Shown here piece by piece: positions 1 to 4,968 of a DNA stretch of 12,811 nucleotides. This stretch comes from Sideroxydans lithotrophicus (lineage in GTDB: Bacteria > Pseudomonadota > Gammaproteobacteria > Burkholderiales > Sulfuriferulaceae). The position numbers and the translations under genes were made by a program. Position 1 is the stretch's first letter; each line of letters starts with the position of its first letter. Location: positions 1 to 12,811 of the forward strand of contig DZDB01000047.1 in assembly GCA_022736605.1 (NCBI GenBank). The letters run 5' to 3'. The notes beneath the pieces were generated by a model, which was not told the DNA's origin, made no database searches, and saw only the letters and a program-made list of their open reading frames with translations.

Positions 1-16
1 CAATATCGTTAGTCAT
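1..16 (-). CDS. Start of a downstream gene, probably the HEPN partner of the broken MNT gene (partial)
   Basis: Only the first five codons (M-T-N-D-I) lie in the window; the rest runs off the left edge. The ATG at 16-14 overlaps a TGA at 15-13 as ATGA. The two complete MNT-HEPN pairs in this window use exactly the same junction, and their HEPN proteins also begin Met-Thr. By analogy this should be the HEPN partner of the deleted MNT gene at 13-151. Because of the deletion, this frame is now continuous with the old MNT start codon at 151. The identity rests on position alone, since no HEPN motif is visible here. Confidence 0.35.
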
Positions 17-151
17 AAAGGGATGCCTGTTTGCCTGGCAATGGTGAAAATGGGTGGGCAAACTTGGCGTGTTGGATAGTCGATCAATGCCGCCGAATGT
101 GTCGGCGACGGTGGCGTGAATGATGGCTTGCTGGTCTGGCGTCAGTCTCAT
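13..151 (-). pseudogene. MNT nucleotidyltransferase gene with its catalytic centre deleted
   Basis: The ATG at 151 opens with MRLTPDQQAII...TFG. This resembles the start of the intact MNT protein at 1300-1587 (MRLTASQIETI...NFG; 8 of 20 identical by eye). After about 20 codons the resemblance stops. In the next reading frame the sequence then gives LIDYPTRQVCPPIF and TIARQTGIPL followed by TGA, which resembles the intact protein's end (KPIYQLAKTQGVQL). The gene therefore looks like the first 20 and last 25 or so codons of an MNT gene joined with a frameshift. The whole centre, including the GSx9DxD metal and nucleotide site, is missing. It spans 139 nt against 288 nt for the intact neighbour. 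It lies 20 nt downstream of the Uma2 gene on the same strand. The deletion is inferred from comparison with one paralogue; a sequencing error alone would not explain the lost middle. Confidence 0.7.
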
Positions 152-171
152 AATTTTATGGGTTTTGCACG

Positions 172-741
172 TCACGCTACGCCGCTGGTTTCATACAGCG
201 TGTCCATGGTGATGTGCAGCGCGGCGGATTCCAGGGTGATGTCATCTTCGGGGGCGTAAATGTCAGCGCTCCAGCCGGTTTCGTTGCGGCGATAAATTTC
301 GACCCAGCGCCGTTCTTGGTCGATCAGCATGTATTCGCGCAGGCTGGCAATGTGGCGATAAGCGAGCATTTTTTCGCGCCGGTCGATGGCTTCGGTGGAG
401 GGGGATAGCACCTCAACCAATAGCACCGGCGATTCGATGTAATCTTTTGCGCTATCGCTGGTGAGGTCGGCTGGGGCGCAGGTGACGGCAATATCGGGAT
501 AGTAGTAACTGGCCTGCGTGGCGATGCGTACTTTCATATCGGCGATGAAGGTCTGGCAACCGCTGCCGCGCAGTGCGGTGCGCAATAGCACCGCGATATT
601 CAATGAAATTGTGTTGTGCGCCTTGCTGCCACCGGCCATGGCGAACACTTCACCCGCGACGTATTCATGCCGCGCCTGACCGCTGCGCTCGGCGTCGAGA
701 TAGTCGATTTCGGTCAATTGCGGAATACTTGCATTTTTCAT
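172..741 (-). CDS. Uma2 family PD-(D/E)XK endonuclease-like protein (DUF820)
   Basis: The 189-residue protein has the full Uma2/DUF820 layout. There is an N-terminal ARHEYVAGEVFAMAGGS segment (residues 23-39) with HN at 42-43, then YYPDIAV with Asp83, then PVLLVEVLSPST with Glu110, then DRREKMLAYR with a possible catalytic Lys124, and a final beta strand near EYMLIDQERRWVEIYRR. Asp83, Glu110 and a downstream lysine fit the PD-(D/E)XK nuclease fold. The cellular role of the family is not established; members are usually multicopy and accessory. The ATG at 741 is preceded by AAGGAAAC at good spacing. The gene sits between an MNT-HEPN pair and a broken MNT gene on the same strand, so it is part of the accessory cluster. 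Family assignment is firm; nuclease activity and any link to the HEPN-MNT genes are not shown. Confidence 0.9.
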   Translation of the reverse strand: MKNASIPQLTEIDYLDAERSGQARHEYVAGEVFAMAGGSKAHNTISLNIAVLLRTALRGSGCQTFIADMKVRIATQASYYYPDIAVTCAPADLTSDSAKDYIESPVLLVEVLSPSTEAIDRREKMLAYRHIASLREYMLIDQERRWVEIYRRNETGWSADIYAPEDDITLESAALHITMDTLYETSGVA

Positions 742-802
742 GGCTGGTTTCCTTGCTGGCGGGCTGCGGGCTGGTTAAGTGCGAGAATAATGGGGTCGGA
801 CT

Positions 803-822
803 CGAATTTATTCGAATTCATT
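803..822. repeat. Two tandem 10-bp units CGAATTYATT, palindromic
   Basis: Two units (CGAATTTATT, CGAATTCATT) follow each other directly and are followed by CGG. Each unit with the next CG forms a perfect inverted repeat, CGAAT-TT-ATTCG and CGAAT-TC-ATTCG. They lie in the 94-bp gap between the HEPN gene (ending 836) and the Uma2 start (741), just after TGGGGTCGGACT at 791-802. From memory, GGGGTC(A/G)GA-CTCGAATT-like text is common next to REP/RAYT-type elements in proteobacteria. That would make this a relic of a mobile repeat, or it could be an operator ahead of Uma2. Function unknown. Confidence 0.45.
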
Positions 823-835
823 CGGCATGACCTGA

Positions 836-1303
836 TTATTCAGGCTTGATGTCATAAGCTTTGGCGCAGAAATCCAGTAATCGCTGGTAGTGCTCAACCA
901 ATTCTGGGGCGGCTTTGACCATTTCCGTAAAAAATTGCGTCAGGCGGTCGGCGTCCTCTTCATATTCGTGATTTACCGCGTTTCTCAATTCACGAATGAT
1001 TTTCCAGCGCTCAGTCGATTCGAGTATGCCGAGTTTTTCCATGTAGGCGAGAACTGAGCCAAAGCGTTCTACTTCAACCTCTTCTTCAATGGCAACTGCA
1101 CGCATGGTTTTGCCAAGATGTTCCTGAAACTCGCTAAAGCGAACACGGAATGCTGCAAGTGTTTCGTGCTGCGCCAAGTGCAATACGCGCCAGTTGTTTA
1201 TGGGGAGGATTTGTTGAACCCGCTGGGTTGAATAAGCAAGGTATTCGCGCATCCGTTGCAGATGTCCAAGCTGGCGCGCGATCAGGCGCAAATGTTCGGT
1301 CAT
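836..1303 (-). CDS. HEPN domain protein, toxin-like partner of MNT (HepT-type)
   Basis: A 155-residue, mostly helical protein. Near its C-terminal third it carries RELRNAVNHEYEED, the RX4H motif (R-N-A-V-N-H) extended by Tyr, that is RX4HXY. In characterised HEPN-MNT pairs such as Shewanella HepT/MntA, the Arg and His form the RNase site in a HEPN dimer. The Tyr is the residue AMPylated by the MNT antitoxin. The gene starts with ATG at 1303, overlapping the stop of the upstream MNT gene by ATGA, so translation is probably coupled. It is a little longer than the second HEPN protein in this window and too different to be a recent duplicate. It could alternatively be a non-toxic MNT substrate-binding subunit of the HI0074 type. 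The HEPN call is firm; RNase activity is inferred. Confidence 0.82.
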   Translation of the reverse strand: MTEHLRLIARQLGHLQRMREYLAYSTQRVQQILPINNWRVLHLAQHETLAAFRVRFSEFQEHLGKTMRAVAIEEEVEVERFGSVLAYMEKLGILESTERWKIIRELRNAVNHEYEEDADRLTQFFTEMVKAAPELVEHYQRLLDFCAKAYDIKPE

Positions 1304-1587
1304 AGCTGAACGCCTTGCGTTTTTGCCAACTGGTAAATCGGCTTGTCTTTTTCGGGTTCTTTTACGATCAGGTCAACATGTAAATCCAGGCTGTCTTCGA
1401 GCGCAATTTTGCAACGCAATGCTGGCAGGAGTGTGTTTTTCTGGGTGGTTTCCACGTATAAATCAACGTCCCCTCCGCGTCGGGTATCATCCACCCGCGA
1501 GCCAAACAACCACACGGATGCATCGGCACCAAAATTCTGTCTGGTTGCGTCGCGGATGGTTTCAATTTGCGAAGCGGTTAGTCTCAT
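1300..1587 (-). CDS. MNT-type minimal nucleotidyltransferase, antitoxin-like (MntA-type)
   Basis: A 95-residue stand-alone pol-beta superfamily nucleotidyltransferase. Residues 28-46 read FGSRVDDTRRGGDVDLYVE, which contains the GSx9DxD signature that binds nucleotide and Mg2+. A further acidic strand, LDLHVDLIV, supplies the usual third carboxylate (around Asp72). In studied HEPN-MNT systems this enzyme neutralises the HEPN toxin by transferring AMP to its RX4HXY tyrosine, and that tyrosine is present in the gene just downstream. The stop overlaps the HEPN start by 4 nt. The ATG at 1587 has only a weak ribosome site (AGGTAA, some 13 nt upstream). A consensus extended -10 element lies about 40 nt upstream, so the pair probably has its own promoter. 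The catalytic motif appears intact. Confidence 0.87.
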   Translation of the reverse strand: MRLTASQIETIRDATRQNFGADASVWLFGSRVDDTRRGGDVDLYVETTQKNTLLPALRCKIALEDSLDLHVDLIVKEPEKDKPIYQLAKTQGVQL

Positions 1588-1624
1588 TCGGCTGGCGTTA
1601 CCTATTTGCTGAAGGGCGTTAGGG

Positions 1625-1633
1625 ATTATAGCA
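1625..1633 (-). promoter_or_regulatory. Extended -10 promoter of the MNT-HEPN pair
   Basis: Read on the minus strand this is TGCTATAAT, a perfect -10 hexamer (1630-1625) with the extended TG one base upstream. No good -35 hexamer sits 16-18 bp upstream, which fits extended -10 promoters. Transcription would start near 1618, about 30 nt before the MNT ATG at 1587. It lies in the 96-bp gap behind the other HEPN gene (stop at 1684), so the second pair need not depend on read-through. Confidence 0.6.
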
Positions 1634-1640
1634 GCCTGAT

Positions 1641-1652
1641 CCCATGACTGGG
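1641..1652. promoter_or_regulatory. Short inverted repeat near the -35 position, possible operator
   Basis: CCCA-TGAC-TGGG is a perfect 4-bp-arm palindrome lying at about -23 to -34 relative to the predicted start of the MNT-HEPN transcript. It is placed where a repressor could block RNA polymerase, as toxin-antitoxin loci often autoregulate. The arms are short and could occur by chance. Confidence 0.25.
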
Positions 1653-1683
1653 TTTAGCCCCTGCTACTTGTCCGAGCCTGACA

Positions 1684-2112
1684 TTAGCGTAGTTGCGAGG
1701 TTTTATCAGCAAGCCGACGCAATTCAATGGCTGCCATCTCTACGATGCCGGCGTAGATGTGTGCAAGTTCAGTAGGCAGATATTCATGTGCGATGCGATT
1801 GCGTATGTCGCGCATGTTGAGCCAGGTTTCCAGGTCGGTGATCAGTCCAATCTTGGCCATACGCAGCAGCAGGTCGCGAAAAGTTTCCGAGGGGGCTGCT
1901 TCGCGCACCCGCTCCCAGGTTTTAAAAAACTTGAGACTGGATTCAAAGGCGCGTAAATAACGGTCTGAAAGGGCGTCAAAGGGTTCACGCTCCTTTGGGG
2001 TGTAAGGCAGCGTAGGGTCGAATCCAGGATAATCATCGACTGATGCGAATAGCAGTTCGAGCGCTGTGAGGAGTTTGTCACGCGAGGCGGTGAGCAGCGG
2101 TTCAGTCGTCAT
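1684..2112 (-). CDS. HEPN domain protein, second toxin-like partner (HI0074-like)
   Basis: 142 residues, helical, with MRDIRNRIAHEYLP around residues 106-119. This holds R-N-R-I-A-H followed by E-Y, again the RX4HXY motif of HEPN RNases that are AMPylated by MNT partners. The segment SDRYLRAFESSLKFFKTWERV and the overall layout resemble the nucleotidyltransferase substrate-binding (HI0074) branch of HEPN proteins. The ATG at 2112 overlaps the MNT stop at 2109-2111 as ATGA. It has little visible similarity to the first HEPN protein apart from the motif. The two pairs therefore probably arrived independently and need not cross-neutralise. HEPN fold and pairing are clear; whether it is toxic is not known. 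Confidence 0.83.
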   Translation of the reverse strand: MTTEPLLTASRDKLLTALELLFASVDDYPGFDPTLPYTPKEREPFDALSDRYLRAFESSLKFFKTWERVREAAPSETFRDLLLRMAKIGLITDLETWLNMRDIRNRIAHEYLPTELAHIYAGIVEMAAIELRRLADKTSQLR

Positions 2113-2510
2113 GGTGCGATCTCGATGTGGTTGATGCGGGACAGGAAATCGGATTGTTCTGACGTGAGGCTGTTTGGGTTCATGACGATAACGTCTATTT
2201 TTTCTTCACAGCAGGTAAAAAAACGTACAGCGACGGCTTGGGACAACGCGAAGGCGGGCTGGTCTGTGAGTATCAGGATGTCGATGTCGCCGCCGCGTCG
2301 CTCGGGTTCTACCCGGGAACCAAACAGGCTGATGTGTTCGTCCTGTATATCTCGCAAGGCATAGGTGAGCGCATTGATTTCTTCCGTATCCAGGCGTATC
2401 CGCCCCGACACCTTAAGTGCAAGGAGGCGGGCGTGCAGTCGTGAGTTGGTATCGCTACACGACGTGGGGGGGCTGGGCGGGTACCCCGTGATTTCGGGCT
2501 GCTTTGTCAC
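2109..2510 (-). CDS. MNT-type nucleotidyltransferase with a long N-terminal leader
   Basis: The core motif SLFGSRVEPERRGGDIDILIL carries the GSx9DxD signature of minimal nucleotidyltransferases, and EEKIDVIVM supplies the later acidic strand. Partner of the HEPN gene that overlaps it by 4 nt. As called here it starts with GTG at 2510, helped by AAAGGGA 8-9 nt upstream, giving 133 residues. That is long for the family: the first 35 or so residues are Pro/Ser-rich and unlike MNT proteins, which normally begin just before the RIRLDTEEINAL helix. A GTG at 2411 would give a typical 100-residue protein but lacks a convincing ribosome site. The start is therefore uncertain while the domain call is secure. 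The gene follows the epimerase gene on the same strand after 81 bp. Confidence 0.8.
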   Translation of the reverse strand: MTKQPEITGYPPSPPTSCSDTNSRLHARLLALKVSGRIRLDTEEINALTYALRDIQDEHISLFGSRVEPERRGGDIDILILTDQPAFALSQAVAVRFFTCCEEKIDVIVMNPNSLTSEQSDFLSRINHIEIAP

Positions 2511-2542
2511 AGCAAACGTCCCTTTTGTAACAGGTCACAAAA

Positions 2543-2556
2543 AGTTTTAAAAAACT
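2543..2556. promoter_or_regulatory. AT-rich inverted repeat between the epimerase and MNT genes
   Basis: AGTTTT-AA-AAAACT is a perfect 6-bp-arm palindrome, followed on the minus strand by a T run. It is the only notable structure in the 81-bp gap. It could be a weak transcription end for the epimerase or an operator ahead of the MNT-HEPN pair. A TTGACG hexamer (2563-2558, minus) lies next to it, but no matching -10 hexamer stands at the right distance, so I do not call a promoter. Confidence 0.25.
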
Positions 2557-2591
2557 GCGTCAATCATGCTTATCTGAAAAGCGTTCGAACC

Positions 2592-3602
2592 TTATGCAGC
2601 TTGATAATACGCACGATACCACGCCACAAATTTCTCGATGCCTTCAGCCAGCGGCGTGCTCGGCTCGAATCCCACGGCGTTTTTGAGCGCGGCCACGTCG
2701 GCATAGGTCGCCACTACGTCACCGGCCTGCATCGGCAGGAAGTTTTTCACTGCGATTTTGCCTGCCGCGCGTTCGATGGTTTCGATGAAAGCCATCAGTT
2801 CGACCGGTTCGTGGTTGCCGATGTTGTAGACGCGGTAGGGTGCATAGCTGCTGCCGGGGTCAGGCGCGTCGGTGCTGAATGCCGGGTTGGGCGTGGCGAC
2901 GTGGTCGAGCACGCGCACCACGCCTTCGACGATGTCGTCGATGTAGGTGAAATCGCGCTGCATTTTGCCCTGGTTGAAGACGTCAATCGGCTCGCCGCGC
3001 AGGATGGCACCGGCGAACAGCGAGGGCGACATGTCCGGGCGTCCCCACGGGCCGTAGACGGTGAAAAAGCGCAGCCCGGTGGTGGGCAGGTTATACAGAT
3101 GGCTGTAGCTGTGTGCCATCATTTCGCTGGCTTTTTTGGTGGCGGCGTACAGGCTGACCGGGTGATCGACGTTGTCGTGCACCGAAAACGGCATGTGGGT
3201 ATTGGCGCCGTAGACGCTGGAGCTGCTGGCGTACACCAGGTGTTCGACCTGGTTGTGACGGCAGCCTTCGAGGATGTTAGTCAGGCCGACGATGTTGGAC
3301 TGGATGTAGGCGTGCGGATTTTTCAGCGAGTAACGCACGCCGGGCTGGGCGGCAAGGTTGATGACGCGCTGGAATTTTTCGCGGGCGAACAGCTGTTCCA
3401 TGCTGGCGCGGTCGGCAATATCACCGTGCACGAAGCGGAAATTGGCGTGCGGCGTGAGCTGCGCCAGGCGAGCCTGTTTCAGGCCGACGTCATAGTAGTC
3501 GTTCAGGTTGTCGATGCCGACGACTTCGTCGCCGCGCGCCAGCAGGCGCAGCGCGGTGTGCATGCCGATAAAACCGGCAGCGCCGGTAAGCAGAATCTTC
3601 AT
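2592..3602 (-). CDS. UDP-glucuronate 4-epimerase-like SDR enzyme
   Basis: 336 residues of an extended short-chain dehydrogenase/epimerase. It opens with MKILLTGAAGFIG, the NAD-binding GxxGxxG motif, then the DNLNDYYDV segment seen in UDP-glucuronate epimerases. The catalytic pair YAATK (YxxxK) and the stretch TGLRFFTVYGPWGRPDM follow, with GKMQRDFTYIDDIVEGV after that. These features are close to the CapI/LpsL group, which converts UDP-glucuronate to UDP-galacturonate for capsule, LPS or exopolysaccharide in the cytoplasm. I chose the ATG at 3602 because AAGGGG stands 5 nt upstream and the NAD motif begins at once. An in-frame codon at 3662 would add 20 unrelated residues and lies upstream of the likely promoter. 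It diverges from waaA, fitting an envelope sugar role. The exact sugar specificity is inferred. Confidence 0.88.
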   Translation of the reverse strand: MKILLTGAAGFIGMHTALRLLARGDEVVGIDNLNDYYDVGLKQARLAQLTPHANFRFVHGDIADRASMEQLFAREKFQRVINLAAQPGVRYSLKNPHAYIQSNIVGLTNILEGCRHNQVEHLVYASSSSVYGANTHMPFSVHDNVDHPVSLYAATKKASEMMAHSYSHLYNLPTTGLRFFTVYGPWGRPDMSPSLFAGAILRGEPIDVFNQGKMQRDFTYIDDIVEGVVRVLDHVATPNPAFSTDAPDPGSSYAPYRVYNIGNHEPVELMAFIETIERAAGKIAVKNFLPMQAGDVVATYADVAALKNAVGFEPSTPLAEGIEKFVAWYRAYYQAA

Positions 3603-3627
3603 GTTATCCCCTTGAAATAGTGCGCAG

Positions 3628-3633
3628 ATTCTA
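3628..3633 (-). promoter_or_regulatory. -10 element for the epimerase gene
   Basis: Minus-strand TAGAAT (5 of 6 to the -10 consensus) lies 26 nt ahead of the epimerase ATG at 3602. This leaves room for a short leader containing the AAGGGG ribosome site. No clear -35 hexamer is seen 16-18 bp upstream, so strength and exact start are uncertain. Confidence 0.45.
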
Positions 3634-3674
3634 GCATGCGCATCCGGCTTTTTCGGTGACACGGAGCGTGCTGA

Positions 3675-3680
3675 TAGAAT
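3675..3680 (+). promoter_or_regulatory. waaA: -10 element abutting the waaA start, possible leaderless transcript
   Basis: TAGAAT ends only 6 nt before the waaA ATG at 3687, so transcription would begin at or next to the start codon. A weak -35 candidate, TTCGGT, lies 17 bp upstream at 3652-3657. No Shine-Dalgarno sequence is found within 15 nt of the ATG; GGAG at 3663-3666 is too far away. Together these suggest a leaderless mRNA. Confidence 0.4.
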
Positions 3681-3686
3681 GCCGCC

Positions 3687-4958
3687 ATGAATCTGCTGAT
3701 AGCCCGAATTGCCTATGGCGCATTGTTAGTGCTGGCGTTGCCGTATGCCTTGCTGCATCTGCTCTGGCGCGCGCGCAAACAGCCTGCCTATTTGCGTCAC
3801 TGGGGCGAGCGTTTTGGCTTTTACCGCATCAAGACAACGCAACCGATTATCTGGCTGCATGCGGTGTCGGTGGGCGAAACGCGCGCCGCCGTGCCGCTGG
3901 TCAAGGCTTTGCAGGCGCAATATCCGCGCCACCGCATTTTGCTCACGCACACCACGCCGACTGGCCGCGCTACCAGTGAATCATTGTTTGGCGACAGCGT
4001 GCTGCGCGCCTATCTGCCGTATGACTACCGGTTTGCCGCGCGGCGTTTTGTGCGGCACTTCAAGCCCGCGCTGGGGCTGTTGATGGAAACCGAAATCTGG
4101 CCGAACCTGATCGGCGCGTGCCAGCAGCGCGGCGTGCCGGTGCTGCTGGTCAACGCCCGGCTGTCGGCGCGTTCAGCGCGTCGCTATCGCAAATTAAAGG
4201 CGTTGGTGCGCGTCAGTCTGGGGCAGTTGTCGGGCATTGCGGCGCAGGGTGAAACCGACGCCCGGCGCTTGCAGGCGCTGGGTGCGAAAAATGTGGAGAT
4301 TGCGGGCAATCTGAAATTCGACAGCACGCCGCCGCCGGAACAAATGGCGCTGGGCAAGCAGTTGCGTGAAACGTTCGGCGCCGACCGGGCGGTGTTTCTC
4401 GCCGCCAGCACGCGTGAGGGCGAGGAGGCGTTGATACTCGACGCCATCAGCGAAGCGGCCACGCCGGATCTGCTGACGGTGATCGTGCCGCGTCACCCGC
4501 AGCGCTTTGATGAAGTCGCCGCACTGCTGGACAAACACCATGTCAGCTATCAGCGTCGCAGTCGCAATCAGCCCATCGCGCCGACTACGCGGGTGGTGCT
4601 GGGGGACAGCATGGGCGAGCTGTTCGCGTATTATCGCGCGGCAGACGTGGCGTTTATCGGCGGCAGTTTGCTGCCTTTTGGCGGGCAGAATCTGATCGAG
4701 GCGGCGGCGGTCGGCTGTCCGATGATTGTCGGCGCGCACGTGTGGAATTTTACCGATGCGGTGCGCCAGGCGGTGGACTGCGGCGCGGCGCTGCAAGTTA
4801 CTGATGCGCCCGCGCTGGCGCGGCGTCTGGGCGAGTTGTTGTATTCGACCCCACGACGCAGTGAGATGGCGGCGGCGGCGCTGGCCTTTAGCCGTGCCCA
4901 TCGCGGTGCGACGCAGCGCATCATGCGCATGATTGCGCAACAGCTGCCGCCGCGTTAA
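3687..4958 (+). CDS. waaA: 3-deoxy-D-manno-octulosonic acid (Kdo) transferase
   Basis: 423 residues, the usual length for WaaA (KdtA). An N-terminal membrane anchor occupies about residues 3-27. It is followed by WLHAVSVGET, in which Glu64 corresponds to the catalytic base of the family. LLTHTTPTGR, METEIWPNL, ASTREGEE, VPRHPQRF and GGSLLPFGGQNLIEAAA are all WaaA landmarks, and the last marks the CMP-Kdo-binding C-terminal half of this GT-B enzyme. It transfers Kdo from CMP-Kdo to lipid IVA at the inner face of the cytoplasmic membrane, building the LPS inner core. Whether it adds one or two Kdo residues cannot be read from the sequence. It is divergent from the epimerase gene and convergent with tolC, 10 bp between stops. 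The start lacks a ribosome binding site (see the promoter entry). Confidence 0.96.
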   Translation: MNLLIARIAYGALLVLALPYALLHLLWRARKQPAYLRHWGERFGFYRIKTTQPIIWLHAVSVGETRAAVPLVKALQAQYPRHRILLTHTTPTGRATSESLFGDSVLRAYLPYDYRFAARRFVRHFKPALGLLMETEIWPNLIGACQQRGVPVLLVNARLSARSARRYRKLKALVRVSLGQLSGIAAQGETDARRLQALGAKNVEIAGNLKFDSTPPPEQMALGKQLRETFGADRAVFLAASTREGEEALILDAISEAATPDLLTVIVPRHPQRFDEVAALLDKHHVSYQRRSRNQPIAPTTRVVLGDSMGELFAYYRAADVAFIGGSLLPFGGQNLIEAAAVGCPMIVGAHVWNFTDAVRQAVDCGAALQVTDAPALARRLGELLYSTPRRSEMAAAALAFSRAHRGATQRIMRMIAQQLPPR

Positions 4959-4968
4959 ACGTGCCGGG

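Noticed and set aside
1588..1683. Terminator after the second HEPN gene
   Set aside because: Short GC inverted repeats are present (CCCA/TGGG and GGGCTAAACCC-like), but none is followed by a T run on either strand.
2534..2563. sigma70 promoter for the second MNT-HEPN pair from TTGACG
   Set aside because: No acceptable -10 hexamer lies 16-18 bp downstream, and a possible extended -10 (TGTTACAAA) would start the transcript too close to the GTG for its ribosome site.
2601..3620. A 339-codon open frame on the plus strand opposite the epimerase gene
   Set aside because: Low-complexity Val/Gly/His/Ala-rich translation with no motif; the opposite strand encodes a clear SDR enzyme.
3603..3662. Upstream extension of the epimerase by 20 residues
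   Set aside because: The ATG at 3602 has AAGGGG at ideal spacing and begins directly with the NAD-binding motif; the extension covers the likely promoter.
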